Assembly (NCBI RefSeq): GCF_946190275.1
Contig: NZ_CAMHZQ010000015.1
Span: 1 to 43,642 of the forward strand
From: Streptococcus mitis
GTDB lineage: Bacteria > Bacillota > Bacilli > Lactobacillales > Streptococcaceae
Reading direction: 5' to 3'
Length of the DNA: 43,642 bases
In this document: piece after piece, positions 26,466 through 35,713 of the stretch
Layout of the letters: each line of letters opens with the position of its first letter
Position numbering within the stretch: the first letter of the stretch is position 1
Made by a program: the position numbers and the translations under genes
Notes under the pieces: model-generated
What the model was told of the DNA's origin: nothing
Seen by the model: the letters and a program-made list of their open reading frames with translations, nothing else
Databases searched by the model: none

Positions 26466-27800
26466 TTATTCGGCCAAGGCACCCATTGGATCCCATGGTG
26501 CGAGTACAATTGGTTCTGCTTCATAGGCAGCTTGTTCTTCTGCTGTCAGCAATTCCTTACGGACAACGATTTGGTAAGTGTATTCGTCCATCCAAGCGTC
26601 TGAGGCAACAAAGTAACCATCGGTACCAACCTTGTCTCCCCATGAGTTTTCAACCTTCCACTTGGTTGACTTCCCATTTTCATCCAAATCAACACCTGTC
26701 AAGACCATGGCGTGGGTCATCAAACTTTCGCTGTAATCCAAACGTCCAGCCTTGTCTTGAGTGAGTTTAATGTCCATGCTTGATTCAAAGTCATAAACAT
26801 CTGTCGCAAGGATTCCAGCCTTACGGTTGCTGAGCTGGCCGACATCAGAACCAAACCAAACAGTCTCACCTGCTTGCATTTGAGCAATTGCCAACTCTTT
26901 CAAGCGCTCCATCGGCACGTTGATGTAACGAACCGCACGGCTACCAACCACATTTCCTAACATCTCAACTGTGTAAGATTGGCCGTAAGGCTTGTCAGCA
27001 GTTGGGGCGTTGATAACAGAAACGTAATCTTCTAGAGGAAGATTGACATATTTCTTGTAAAATTCTTGTGGTGTGATGCCCTTTTCACTTTGGTAGTTGT
27101 TATCTTTATCGCGATAAGCAAAGTCAAATTTACGTGGTGGAAGTCCTAAAGACATAGCAAGAAAGTTAAAGATTTCTTGCAAAAGATCTTCTTTCTTAGC
27201 TTGAACAGTCGCTTGGTCTGCGCCAGAAGCAAGCAAGTCACGCAAGATTTGAGCATCTTGACGAAGCAATTTGTTGAGAATGGCATTTAGCTCACGACTG
27301 CTGCTAGATGAAACAGACTCTGGATAAACAGACTTAGGAACGACACCATATTTCTCAAAGAGAGAAACGACCATATCCCATTGACCGCCATCTTGTTGTG
27401 GAGTTTGGAGTAGGAATTTAACCTTACGACTCGTCAAGTCTTGGTCTGCAGTCGCAATCACTTGCTCCAAGAACCAGTTGGATTTCTCATACTTGTCCCA
27501 GAAGAAGGTGTGGGCCTGTGACAATTCAAAGTTCTCTAATTTGTATTGTGAAATGAGTTTGTGGCGGAAGGTGTTGAGAGCTGCAAACATCCAGCAACGA
27601 CCAGACGCTTTCTGGTTGGTTACCTTGTCCTTGGTCAAATCCAATGAGAAAACAGGTGTGTTGTCTACATGGCTTTGGCGACGTTCTAGGGCTGCAAAAA
27701 TTCCATTGTGGCTGGCAGCATTTTCAATCGCTTGGTATTTGATATTTGCTTCATAATTGGCAAATAGTTTATCAGTAAATGATTCTTGAATCGCGTTCAT
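26466..27800 (-). CDS. pepC: Aminopeptidase C (C1B, bleomycin hydrolase type)
   Basis: 444 residues, cytoplasmic. The papain-fold catalytic Cys69 is in NQKASGRCWMFAALN, His in MTHAMVLTGV and Asn in VENSWGDK. Family members form hexameric barrels and remove N-terminal residues from peptides. The length matches lactic-acid-bacterial PepC (about 445). RBS AGGAGG. Monocistronic and convergent with manLMN. Confidence 0.96.
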   Translation of the reverse strand: MNAIQESFTDKLFANYEANIKYQAIENAASHNGIFAALERRQSHVDNTPVFSLDLTKDKVTNQKASGRCWMFAALNTFRHKLISQYKLENFELSQAHTFFWDKYEKSNWFLEQVIATADQDLTSRKVKFLLQTPQQDGGQWDMVVSLFEKYGVVPKSVYPESVSSSSSRELNAILNKLLRQDAQILRDLLASGADQATVQAKKEDLLQEIFNFLAMSLGLPPRKFDFAYRDKDNNYQSEKGITPQEFYKKYVNLPLEDYVSVINAPTADKPYGQSYTVEMLGNVVGSRAVRYINVPMERLKELAIAQMQAGETVWFGSDVGQLSNRKAGILATDVYDFESSMDIKLTQDKAGRLDYSESLMTHAMVLTGVDLDENGKSTKWKVENSWGDKVGTDGYFVASDAWMDEYTYQIVVRKELLTAEEQAAYEAEPIVLAPWDPMGALAE

Positions 27801-27826
27801 AGATTCCTCCTTTTATTCTACAGTCT

Positions 27827-27832
27827 ATTATA
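27827..27832 (-). promoter_or_regulatory. pepC -10 box
   Basis: TATAAT on the minus strand, 27 nt before the pepC ATG. The best -35 is TTGCTT at 27849-27854 (16-nt spacer). Confidence 0.6.
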
Positions 27833-27865
27833 ACGCTTTTTACAAAGGAAGCAACTGAAAAACAT

Positions 27866-27896
27866 AAAAGGCAAGGACATTGTCTCTTACCTTTTT
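27866..27896 (-). terminator. Terminator after the pseudouridine synthase gene
   Basis: AAAAGG-C-AAG / CTT-A-CCTTTT stem with one mismatch and a 10-nt loop, just past the stop codon of rsuA. Confidence 0.7.
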
Positions 27897-27911
27897 CAAA
27901 TATAAACTAAA

Positions 27912-28634
27912 TTAAGCAATACTAGCAAGGAGAATTTCTAACTCTTCCTTGGTCAAGCGACGCCATTCTCCTCGTTGCAAGCTTTCATCTAAAATCAGAG
28001 TTCCCATAGTCAAACGTTGCAAGTCTACTACTTCCTTGCCGCAGTAGGCCACCATACGCTTGACCTGATGAAACTTCCCTTCTGCAATGGTCACACGGAT
28101 TTGGCTCTGATTCTTTTCTGTATCTGTGGAAAGAATCTCCAGTCTAGCGGGTTGACAGGTAAAGTCTTTGAGCGGAATGACCTTGGCAAATATCTCCACA
28201 TCTTCTTGGGTCATAATTCCCTTGACCTGAGCCAGATAGGTCTTATCCACATGACGCTTGGGCGAAAGAAGAGCATGGGCCAGCTTGCCATCATTGGTCA
28301 AGAGTAGAAGACCATGTGTATCAATATCCAAGCGTCCTACTGGGAAAACTTCCTTGCTCCGAGCAATATCATCCAGCAAGTCCAGAACGGTTCTGTGCTT
28401 GGGATCCTCAGTCGCTGAAATAACTCCTTGGGGCTTGTTCATCATGTAGTAGACAAACTCTTCATACTCCAACACTTGCCCATCAAAGCGAATCTCATCT
28501 ATTTTTTCATCAATCTGCAATTTAGCTGATTTCTCTTTTTTACCATTTACAGTCACGCGCCCAGCCTTGAGCAAGTTTTTGACCTCAGTCCGACTTCCCA
28601 CAGCGCAGGCAACTAAAAATTTATCTAATCTCAT
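27912..28634 (-). CDS. rsuA: 16S rRNA pseudouridine synthase, RsuA/RluB/E/F family
   Basis: 240 residues. The N-terminal S4 RNA-binding domain is MRLDKFLVACAVGSRTEVK. The catalytic domain contains the motif VGRLDIDTHGLLLLTNDG, whose first Asp is the nucleophile, and the C-terminal GKFHQVKRM. Sequence features favour RsuA (16S position 516) over the 23S enzymes, but this is not certain. An inverted repeat and a BOX lie upstream; no strong promoter is visible. Confidence 0.88.
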   Translation of the reverse strand: MRLDKFLVACAVGSRTEVKNLLKAGRVTVNGKKEKSAKLQIDEKIDEIRFDGQVLEYEEFVYYMMNKPQGVISATEDPKHRTVLDLLDDIARSKEVFPVGRLDIDTHGLLLLTNDGKLAHALLSPKRHVDKTYLAQVKGIMTQEDVEIFAKVIPLKDFTCQPARLEILSTDTEKNQSQIRVTIAEGKFHQVKRMVAYCGKEVVDLQRLTMGTLILDESLQRGEWRRLTKEELEILLASIA

Positions 28635-28653
28635 AGAACTATTATATCATATC

Positions 28654-28687
28654 AAAAGGAGGCTGTCTCAATGACCAACCTCCTTTT
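28654..28687. terminator. Inverted repeat between BOX and rsuA
   Basis: AAAAGGAGG (28654-28662) and CCTCCTTTT (28679-28687), perfect 9-bp arms with a 16-nt loop. It could terminate transcripts from the minus-strand genes upstream. The AAGGAGG-like arm also resembles a Shine-Dalgarno sequence. Confidence 0.55.
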
Positions 28688-28693
28688 CATTTC

Positions 28694-28889
28694 ATACTCT
28701 TCAAAAATCTCTTCAAACCGCGTCAACGTCGCCTTGCCGTATGTATGGTTACTGACTTCGTCAGTTCTATCTGCAACCTCAAAACAGTGTTTTGAGCTGG
28801 CTTCGTCAGTTCTATCTGCAACCTCAAAGCAGTGCTTTGAGCAACCTGCGGCTAGTTTCCTAGTTTGCTCTTTGATTTTCATTGAGTAT
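28694..28889 (+). repeat. BOX element (A-B-B-C)
   Basis: Starts ATACTCTTCAAAAATC and ends TTTTCATTGAGTAT, with two adjacent boxB units differing at a few positions (CAGTGTTTTGAG and CAGTGCTTTGAG). It fills the gap between the GlsB-like gene and rsuA. Reading frames across it are incidental. Confidence 0.9.
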
Positions 28890-28902
28890 CAGATTTAGGA
28901 AA

Positions 28903-29133
28903 TTAACTTCCTCGTCTCCAAAAAATCGCTAAGACAATCATGGAACCTAGTACTGCCGGAATAATGGCAGTTCCTGCTATTATCGGTCCCCAAGTCCCAA
29001 AAAGCAAGTGGCCTATAAAAGCACCAATCCAGCCCAGAAACATTTTTCCAAAACATCCCATTCGCTCTCCACGATTGGTCAGAGTACCTGCTAAAAATCC
29101 CACTAGGAGACCAACGAACATGCTTCCTAACAT
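28903..29133 (-). CDS. GlsB/YeaQ/YmgE-like small membrane protein
   Basis: 76 residues with three hydrophobic Gly-rich segments: MLGSMFVGLLVGFLAG, MFLGWIGAFIGHLLFG and an IIPAVLGSMIVLAIF end. This fits the transglycosylase-associated / GlsB family (a historical name; no transglycosylase activity is implied), often linked to stress. It starts 9 nt after pepS with RBS AAGGAGA, so it is probably co-transcribed with pepS. Confidence 0.8.
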   Translation of the reverse strand: MLGSMFVGLLVGFLAGTLTNRGERMGCFGKMFLGWIGAFIGHLLFGTWGPIIAGTAIIPAVLGSMIVLAIFWRRGS

Positions 29134-29142
29134 ATTATCTCC

Positions 29143-30384
29143 TTAATTTGCCCAATCTCCGTTACGGAAGAGTGGTACACGTGTCCCATCCTCACGGATA
29201 CCATCGATATCCATTTGGTTAGAACCAATCATAAAGTCTACGTGAACATCTGAACGGTTAAGCCCCGCAGCTTCAAGCTCCTCTTCGCTCATCTCCGCTC
29301 CACCAACAACGCTAGTTGCATAGGCTGCACCGATGGCCAAGTGATTTGACGCATTTTCATCGAAAAGGGTGTTAAAGAAGGTAATACCTGACTGAGAAAT
29401 TGGGCTTGGATCTGGTACCAAGGCACATTCACCTAAGGCACGCGCACCCGCATTTTCAAAGACAAGGTCTTTCATGACCTGATCACCCTTCTCAGCAGTG
29501 ATATCTACGATTTGTCCATCCTTAAAGGTTACCTTAATACCTTCAATGATATTTCCGTTATAGCTAAGCGGTTTTGTAGAAGTGACATAACCATCTGCGC
29601 GACGGAAGTCAGGCGCTGTGAAGACTTCCTCTGTCGGCATATTTGGCAAGAATCCTTCGCCCTGTGCATTGATAGCACCAGCTGATTCCCAAACGTGGTT
29701 TTTCGGCAAACCAAGTGTCAAATCTGTTCCTGGCGCTGTGTAGTGAAGGGCTGAAAATTGCTCCTTATTAAGCATATCGGCCTTGCTCTTTAAGATAGCT
29801 GCATGCTCTTCCCAGGCCTTAACAGGATCTTCTTCATAGACACGGCAAGTTTTGAAGATTTGGTCCCAAAGAAGATCGACTGCTTCTTCGTCGCTCGCAG
29901 CATTTGAAAAGACTTTCTTGGCCCACTCAAGTCCAGCAGCGGCTGCTACAGTCCAGCTAACCTTGTTAGATTGCGTTGCGATTCGCATTGGCTTCATGGC
30001 AAGTCCCATAGCTTTGGCAGAAGCTGAAAGCTTGTCAGCATCCACTCCGTTCAAGGCACCTGGGTCAGAAGAACGAACCCCAAGACGGCTAGCCTTGTTC
30101 TCCAAGAGATAGTTCATCTCAGCAATCTTGTATTCAGGCACATTGTCCAGACGCTCCATCGGAGCATGTAGGAATTTCTCACGGTTAATGACATCATCTG
30201 TCCACTGAACGATGACCTCATGCGCACCCAAGGCATAAGCTTCTTTGACGATTAAGTGAGCCAACTCACGTTGCTCCACATCGATAGAGAGAGCCAAAGT
30301 GTGACCAGGTTGCACGTTGATTCCGTTCGCAACCAATAATTTCGCATATTTTTCTAGATTTTCTTTAAAATTTGGTAAAACCAT
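29143..30384 (-). CDS. pepS: Aminopeptidase PepS (M29 family)
   Basis: 413-residue metallopeptidase of the M29 (aminopeptidase T / PepS) family: NFKENLEKYAKLLVANGINVQPG at the N-terminus, AHEVIVQWTDD, GEGFLPNMPTEEVFTAPDFRRADG, then HLAIGAAYATSV with a metal-ligand His. PepS releases N-terminal Arg, aromatic and other residues from peptides in the cytoplasm, complementing PepC. RBS AAGGAAG. Followed by a GlsB-like gene. Confidence 0.95.
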   Translation of the reverse strand: MVLPNFKENLEKYAKLLVANGINVQPGHTLALSIDVEQRELAHLIVKEAYALGAHEVIVQWTDDVINREKFLHAPMERLDNVPEYKIAEMNYLLENKASRLGVRSSDPGALNGVDADKLSASAKAMGLAMKPMRIATQSNKVSWTVAAAAGLEWAKKVFSNAASDEEAVDLLWDQIFKTCRVYEEDPVKAWEEHAAILKSKADMLNKEQFSALHYTAPGTDLTLGLPKNHVWESAGAINAQGEGFLPNMPTEEVFTAPDFRRADGYVTSTKPLSYNGNIIEGIKVTFKDGQIVDITAEKGDQVMKDLVFENAGARALGECALVPDPSPISQSGITFFNTLFDENASNHLAIGAAYATSVVGGAEMSEEELEAAGLNRSDVHVDFMIGSNQMDIDGIREDGTRVPLFRNGDWAN

Positions 30385-30407
30385 TCTATTCTTCCTTTTC
30401 TTTTTGT

Positions 30408-30560
30408 TTATTTTTCTTTCAAAGCAGAAAATAATCCTGCTAAAGCAATAGCACCTGACAAGAGTGCTGTTGATAGAAGGATTGTCTGGTCAGCAAGTTC
30501 TAATTGATATTCAAATACCTTCTCAGCCGGCTTATCTTCCGCAAAAATTCTTAGTTTCAT
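30408..30560 (-). CDS. 50-residue single-span membrane protein, unknown
   Basis: ATG 30560 to TAA 30408. Residues 1-24 are charged (MKLRIFAEDKPAEKVFEYQL); a hydrophobic helix about 26-45 (TILLSTALLSGAIALAG) follows; the end is FSALKEK. A GGGGG-containing purine stretch 6-7 nt upstream can serve as RBS. It begins 20 nt after the yafQ-like stop codon and ends 23 nt before pepS, all on one strand, so it may share a transcript with either. I recognise no family. It is too short for many gene finders. Confidence 0.72.
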   Translation of the reverse strand: MKLRIFAEDKPAEKVFEYQLELADQTILLSTALLSGAIALAGLFSALKEK

Positions 30561-30580
30561 GAGAACCCCCTTAAAATTTA

Positions 30581-30859
30581 TTAAAACAAATCACTATGAC
30601 TGCCTGTCCTCAGCAAATTTAAAATCAATTCTTCCTTGTTTACTTTATAAACCAAAAGCCAATCTGGCTGGATATGGCATTCACGAACTCCTTGAAAATG
30701 TTTGGATGCCGTCAATGGATGATCACGATATCTAGCAGGAAGTTCTTTTTCTTGAACAAGAAAATTTAAAACTTCTTCTAATAATTCTGCCTTCAAACCA
30801 CGCTTCATAGCCAACTTAAAATCTTTTTTAAACTGTTTATGATAACGAATCTTAAGCAC
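30581..30859 (-). CDS. yafQ: YafQ-family mRNA interferase toxin
   Basis: 92 residues of the RelE/YafQ superfamily. It follows the E. coli YafQ pattern closely: RYHKQFKKDFKLA near the N-terminus, YRDHPLT (His), GVRECHIQPDWLLVYK (His and Asp) and the C-terminal catalytic LLRTGSHSDLF. YafQ cuts ribosome-bound mRNA in the A site. All catalytic positions look present, so the toxin is probably active. It overlaps the end of the antitoxin gene by 8 nt. Confidence 0.93.
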   Translation of the reverse strand: MLKIRYHKQFKKDFKLAMKRGLKAELLEEVLNFLVQEKELPARYRDHPLTASKHFQGVRECHIQPDWLLVYKVNKEELILNLLRTGSHSDLF

Positions 30860-31115
30860 GCAAATCCTCCATCAAGTCAGAGACTGATTCAAAAGACTGG
30901 CTCATATTACGATTTTGGTCTAAATCCGTTAACACTTGGAGCAACTTCCGATTTTCGTCTAGTCTAACATCAAAAGGTAATCCTTGATATTGAATAGCCT
31001 GACGAAGGAAAATATTAATAGCCGTTGTCATATCCATTCCCAGATTACTAAACACCTGTTGGGCCTGCTCCTTAACCTCACTATCCAGACGGATGCTCAT
31101 ACTCGTCTTTGACAT
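30852..31115 (-). CDS. dinJ: DinJ/RelB-family antitoxin
   Basis: 87 residues. The N-terminal ribbon-helix-helix is KTSMSIRLDSEVKEQAQQVFSNLGMDMTTAINIFLR, the usual DinJ pattern; the acidic C-terminal part would wrap the toxin. DinJ neutralises YafQ, and the pair represses its own promoter. Translation is coupled to yafQ by an 8-nt overlap. RBS GAGGGTGAG. Confidence 0.93.
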   Translation of the reverse strand: MSKTSMSIRLDSEVKEQAQQVFSNLGMDMTTAINIFLRQAIQYQGLPFDVRLDENRKLLQVLTDLDQNRNMSQSFESVSDLMEDLRA

Positions 31116-31139
31116 ACTCTCACCCTCTTTCTATAGACT

Positions 31140-31168
31140 ATTTTAACAAAAAAGAAGGCTAATGTAAA
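31140..31168 (-). promoter_or_regulatory. dinJ-yafQ promoter
   Basis: TTTACA (31163-31168), 17 nt, TGT-TAAAAT (extended; -10 at 31140-31145), minus strand. The -35 and most of the spacer lie in the arm of the polC terminator palindrome. Confidence 0.75.
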
Positions 31169-31195
31169 TCTATTAGATATACATTAGCCTTCTTT
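31151..31195 (-). terminator. polC terminator / possible TA operator
   Basis: Perfect 16-bp inverted repeat, AAAGAAGGCTAATGTA and its complement, with a 13-nt AT-rich loop and a T run on the minus strand. It ends polC transcription and spans the toxin-antitoxin -35. Confidence 0.9.
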
Positions 31196-31218
31196 GGGTA
31201 GATGATTAAACAATTTTT

Positions 31219-34200
31219 TTAAAACAACTCATCAAACAAACTCAACTGGTTATCCTCTGGCATATTTCCAAGAATACCCATCTCATCCATCTTTTCAACC
31301 AAGGTTGATGAGAGTCCACCACGTTTGCGTAGTTCTGTTTTAGAGAGGAATTCTCCCTCTTCACGCGCTCGTACTAACTGCTTGGCAACGTTCTCTCCTA
31401 GACCATCCATAGCAACAAATGGCGGGATGAGGGTATCCCCATCGATAAGGAACTCTGTCGCCTGACTACGGTAGAGATCGAGTTTTCCAAACTTGAAACC
31501 TCGTTCCCACATCTCATTAACAATCTCAAGAGTTGTATAGAGATCAATTTCCACATTAGAGGCTTCATTGTTCTTCCGTTTTTCAGAGATTTCTTCCATT
31601 CTGCGCTTGATGGCATCCAAGCCCGCACCCATAGTCTTGATATCAAAAGCCTTAGCGCGGATTGAGAAGTAAGCACAGTAATAATAAATAGGATGGTGAA
31701 CCTTGAAGTAGGCCACACGCAAGGCCATCATAACGTAAGCTGCCGCATGGGCTTTAGGGAACATGTACTTAATTTTCCCACAGGATTCGATATACCACTC
31801 TGGTACCTTATTAGCCTTCATGGCTTCGATGTAGCCATTGCGTTCCTCTTCGGAAATCTTTAGCCATAAGCCTTTACGCACCCGTTCCATGATGGTAAAG
31901 GCCATCTTAGGTTCGAGACCAGCATGCATGAGGTAAACCATGATGTCATCCCGACAACCGATAACAGTTGATAGGTCCGCTATTCCTTGTTTAATCAAAT
32001 CTTGTGCATTGCCCAGCCAAACGTCGGTACCGTGGGATAGACCTGAGAGCTGAAGCAACTCCGCAAAAGTTGTCGGATGGGTCTCGTCTACCATTCCACG
32101 TACGAAATTGGTTCCAAACTCTGGAATCCCCAACATCCCCGTAGGCGTTCCAATTTGTTCAGGTGTTACCCCAAGCACATCAGTCCCAGAAAAGAGAGCC
32201 ATAACGCCTTCATCATCCATAGGAATTTCATTGGGATCAATACCAGACAAGTCCTGAAGTTTTCGAATCATAGTCGGATCATCATGTCCCAGTACATCGA
32301 GTTTGAGGACGTTCTCGTCGATATCATGGAAGTTAAAGTGAGTCGTTTGCCATTCAGCCGTCACGTCATCCGCTGGATACTGGACAGGCGTAAAGTCGTA
32401 GACATCCATGTAGTTAGGAATAACAACGATTCCCCCGGGGTGTTGTCCTGTTGTCCGCTTGACACCAGCCGCACCTTGAGCGAGGCGTTCCACCTCTGCA
32501 TCACGATAAAACTTGCCATAATCTCGCTCATAGCCCTTGACAAAACCATAGGCAGTCTTGGCAGCCACCGTACCAACCGTTCCTGCACGGAAGGCATATT
32601 CTTCACCAAAGATATCACGCACATCCAAGTGGGCGCTAGGCTGGTCTTCTCCCGAGAAGTTCAAGTCAATATCGGGAACCTTGTCCCCATCAAAACCGAG
32701 GAAGGTCTCGAAAGGAATATCTTGCCCATTTTTGCTGAGTTTGCGACCACATTTAGGACAGTCCTTATTGGGCATGTCAAAACCTGAACCGTAAGAACCA
32801 TCGGTGATAAACTCACTGTACTGACACTGACCACAGACATAGTGAGGAGAGAGAGGATTAACCTCCGTAATCCCAATCATGGTCGCAACGAAACTAGATC
32901 CGACAGACCCACGAGAACCAACCAAGTAACCCCGTTCATTAGAACGTTGTACTAGCATCTGCGATGCCAGATAAATCACGGCAAATCCATTCCCCAGAAT
33001 GGAAGTCAATTCTTTTTCAATCCGCAAATCAACAATATCTGGCAGCGGATTTCCATAAATCTCAAAAGCTTTCTTGTAGGTCAATTCAGCGACCGTTTCT
33101 TCAGCCTTGTCAATGAAAGGCGTATACAAGTCACCCTTAACAACCTCAACAGGTTCAAATGTCTCTGCCAAGGCATTGGTGTTTTCAATAACCAGTTTAC
33201 GAGCCAAATCCTCTCCCAAGAATGCAAATTCATCCAACATTTCATTAGTCGTTCTAAAATGAGCTTTTGGAAGAGGAGCGGGTTGAGCATGTTCGCCGTG
33301 ACCTATGGTTCGGTTAATCATAGCCCCCTGTCCCAAACTACGGACGATAATTTCACGGTAAATCTCTTCTTCCGGTTCGATATAGTGAACATTTCCAGTA
33401 GCCAGAACAGGCTTACCAAGACGGTCTCCCACTTCTATCAAACTCTTTATAATGGTCTGGAGTTCTTCCATATCCTTGACCTGCTCCTTGGCAATCAAGG
33501 GAGCATAGATAGCTGGTGGCATGACCTCGATAAAGTCATAATACTTGGCCACCTCAACCGCTGCATCCACACCTTGAGAAACAACTGCATCGAAAACTTC
33601 ACCCTCCGAGCAAGCCGACCCCAAAATCAAGCCCTCCCGATGGGCATCTAGAACCGTTCGCGGAATCCGAGGCACCCCTTCAAAATACTTGGTATTAGAC
33701 AGAGAAACCAGTTTAAAGATATTTTTTAAACCTACCTGATTCTTGACATAGATGGTCGCATGCTTGATTCTAGCTTTTTTATAAGAATCTGGACTAATCA
33801 AATCAATGTTGAGTCTAGCTAGATCAGTCACACCATGTTTTTCTGCCACCTCTTTGATAAAGATGAAAAGCAGGCGACCTGTAGCTTCCGCATCGTAATT
33901 GGCCATGTGGTGATGTTCTAAGGCCACACCAAAACGCTTGGTCAAAGGCCCCAAACCATGACGTTTATACTCGGGATAGAGGTTTCGAGCAAACTCCAGC
34001 GTATCAATCACTGGCTGACTAATCTTTGGCAGACCATGACGCTCATAATTGGCATTCATAAAGCCAACGTCAAAGGTCGCATTGTGGGCAACTAGGACCG
34101 TATCCTTGCAAAATTCTTGGAATTCTTGCAAAACTTGTTCTAGTGGTTTGGCATTTTTGACATGGTCATCTGTAATTCCAGTCAACTCAGTAGTAAAGGC

Positions 34201-35610
34201 TGACAAGGGATGCCCAGGATTGATAAATTCATCAAATTCAGCAATAACATTCCCCTTGTACATCTTAGAAGCCGCAACCTGAATCAAATCATTATAGATA
34301 GCTGATAGACCTGTCGTTTCCACGTCAAAGACCACATAGGTTGCTTCTGACAAGTCCATCTCCACTTCGTTGTAGACGATAGGGACACGGTCCTCCACGA
34401 TATTGGCTTCCATACCATAGATCAGCTGAATTCCCGCTTTCTTAGCCGCCTTATAGCCGTGTGGGAAGGACTGGACATTCCCGTGGTCCGTGATGGCAAC
34501 AGCCTTGTGTCCCCACTTAGCAGCTGTCGCAACGATTTCTTCAACCTCTGGCAAAGCATCCATGGTCGACATGTTAGTATGAGCATGAAACTCAACCCGG
34601 CGGTCTCCTTCTGGCATCAAATCCTTCCGCTCATAGTGAACAACTTCCTGCACATCCTGTACGTTCATAGTCAAATCTCGTGTGAAGTTATTCATCTCCA
34701 CATTCCCACGAACTCGGAGCCAAGAATTCTTCTTGATAAGGTCAAATTTCTGGGCCTCTTCCTCATTTTTAACCCACTTTTGCATAGAAAAACTTGAAGT
34801 GTAGTCCGTCATTTTAAAGTTAATTAAAACACGACCGGTTCTAGTCACTTTTTGCTCCACATCAAAAACAACCCCTTCAAAGACCAGACGATTTTCCTCC
34901 GTCGTGACTTCGATCATAGGAGTAATCTCCGCCTTATCTAGCTTTGGCTTAGCCGCAGCCTTTTTGGCCTGAAAATCAAAGGCTGGTTTCTCTTCCGCTG
35001 GAGGAGGTGCCATCTGTTCCAGTTGCTCCATAGCACGGAGCGCTTCCTCATTGGCGGCTTGAACAATCTGCTCATTTTCAGCATGAAAGGCTTCTTCCTG
35101 CTCTTGAGTCAGCACATCATTCTTCTCTACTTGACAATTAAAAGTTGGAAAACCAAACTTTTCAAGTTGTTTCGCTAAATTAGGAAGATGATTCTTCTTA
35201 AAATGTTCCTTATCAATCGCCTCTGAACCTTCAATAAAGAGTTGATTGCCTTCAGCACGAACTCGCAAATTCTGGTAAAGAGATTTAAATCCTTGACTAG
35301 CACATGGCCCTTCAGAAAAAGCCTCTCTATAATAGGCTTGTAAGAGTTGGTTTGAAAATTCTTGAGACAGAGCCTTAATTTCAAAAATAGCTTTATTACC
35401 TGTCTTAGAAAATTCCTCACTCAAACCCTTCTTTAATTCTAAAAAGATTTCAATCGGTAAAATATTAGAAAATACGAAATGAAACTCCCATACCTTACTA
35501 ATTTTATGAACCACAACTCGTTCAATATCAGCATGTGATAAAGCAGATGCCTGTCTCATTTCAGCAGGCATCCCCAGTTGATTAATCAAAATTTCAAAAC
35601 TGTTTGACAT
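31219..35610 (-). CDS. polC: DNA polymerase III PolC
   Basis: 1463 residues, the Gram-positive replicative polymerase. In order: N-terminal domain (1-~200), OB fold (~235-330), the first PHP part ([19 protein letters not shown]), an inserted DEDDh 3'-5' exonuclease ([19 protein letters not shown] at ~425), the rest of PHP, and the palm with [12 protein letters not shown] and its aspartates. Before the palm is a Cys4 zinc site ([14 protein letters not shown]). Thumb, fingers and a C-terminal beta-clamp motif (QLSLFDELF) follow. Exonuclease and polymerase aspartates are intact. ATG 35610 has GAGGAAA upstream. Single-gene unit. Confidence 0.98.
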   Translation of the reverse strand: MSNSFEILINQLGMPAEMRQASALSHADIERVVVHKISKVWEFHFVFSNILPIEIFLELKKGLSEEFSKTGNKAIFEIKALSQEFSNQLLQAYYREAFSEGPCASQGFKSLYQNLRVRAEGNQLFIEGSEAIDKEHFKKNHLPNLAKQLEKFGFPTFNCQVEKNDVLTQEQEEAFHAENEQIVQAANEEALRAMEQLEQMAPPPAEEKPAFDFQAKKAAAKPKLDKAEITPMIEVTTEENRLVFEGVVFDVEQKVTRTGRVLINFKMTDYTSSFSMQKWVKNEEEAQKFDLIKKNSWLRVRGNVEMNNFTRDLTMNVQDVQEVVHYERKDLMPEGDRRVEFHAHTNMSTMDALPEVEEIVATAAKWGHKAVAITDHGNVQSFPHGYKAAKKAGIQLIYGMEANIVEDRVPIVYNEVEMDLSEATYVVFDVETTGLSAIYNDLIQVAASKMYKGNVIAEFDEFINPGHPLSAFTTELTGITDDHVKNAKPLEQVLQEFQEFCKDTVLVAHNATFDVGFMNANYERHGLPKISQPVIDTLEFARNLYPEYKRHGLGPLTKRFGVALEHHHMANYDAEATGRLLFIFIKEVAEKHGVTDLARLNIDLISPDSYKKARIKHATIYVKNQVGLKNIFKLVSLSNTKYFEGVPRIPRTVLDAHREGLILGSACSEGEVFDAVVSQGVDAAVEVAKYYDFIEVMPPAIYAPLIAKEQVKDMEELQTIIKSLIEVGDRLGKPVLATGNVHYIEPEEEIYREIIVRSLGQGAMINRTIGHGEHAQPAPLPKAHFRTTNEMLDEFAFLGEDLARKLVIENTNALAETFEPVEVVKGDLYTPFIDKAEETVAELTYKKAFEIYGNPLPDIVDLRIEKELTSILGNGFAVIYLASQMLVQRSNERGYLVGSRGSVGSSFVATMIGITEVNPLSPHYVCGQCQYSEFITDGSYGSGFDMPNKDCPKCGRKLSKNGQDIPFETFLGFDGDKVPDIDLNFSGEDQPSAHLDVRDIFGEEYAFRAGTVGTVAAKTAYGFVKGYERDYGKFYRDAEVERLAQGAAGVKRTTGQHPGGIVVIPNYMDVYDFTPVQYPADDVTAEWQTTHFNFHDIDENVLKLDVLGHDDPTMIRKLQDLSGIDPNEIPMDDEGVMALFSGTDVLGVTPEQIGTPTGMLGIPEFGTNFVRGMVDETHPTTFAELLQLSGLSHGTDVWLGNAQDLIKQGIADLSTVIGCRDDIMVYLMHAGLEPKMAFTIMERVRKGLWLKISEEERNGYIEAMKANKVPEWYIESCGKIKYMFPKAHAAAYVMMALRVAYFKVHHPIYYYCAYFSIRAKAFDIKTMGAGLDAIKRRMEEISEKRKNNEASNVEIDLYTTLEIVNEMWERGFKFGKLDLYRSQATEFLIDGDTLIPPFVAMDGLGENVAKQLVRAREEGEFLSKTELRKRGGLSSTLVEKMDEMGILGNMPEDNQLSLFDELF

Positions 35611-35637
35611 TCATTTTCCTCACATTATTCTCCTACT

Positions 35638-35667
35638 ATTTTACCATATTTAGAGGTATTTTCTAAA
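35638..35667 (-). promoter_or_regulatory. polC promoter
   Basis: TTTAGA (35662-35667), 18 nt, TGG-TAAAAT (extended; -10 at 35638-35643), minus strand. Confidence 0.6.
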
Positions 35668-35672
35668 GACAA

Positions 35673-35697
35673 AAGGAAGCCACTAAGTGACTTCCTT
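35673..35697 (-). terminator. fusA terminator
   Basis: AAGGAAG / CTTCCTT outer stem and CAC / GTG inner stem, then a T-rich run on the minus strand, 16 nt after the fusA stop codon. Confidence 0.8.
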
Positions 35698-35713
35698 CTA
35701 GAGTGAGGACTGA

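Noticed and set aside
28652..28898. Reading frames of 75-76 codons on both strands across the BOX element
   Set aside because: They consist of boxB repeats translated in open frames; no RBS, and the same DNA recurs at other BOX sites in other contexts.
30581..31115. dinJ-yafQ as a degraded toxin-antitoxin remnant
   Set aside because: Both frames are full length, overlap normally, and the YafQ catalytic His and Asp positions are present.
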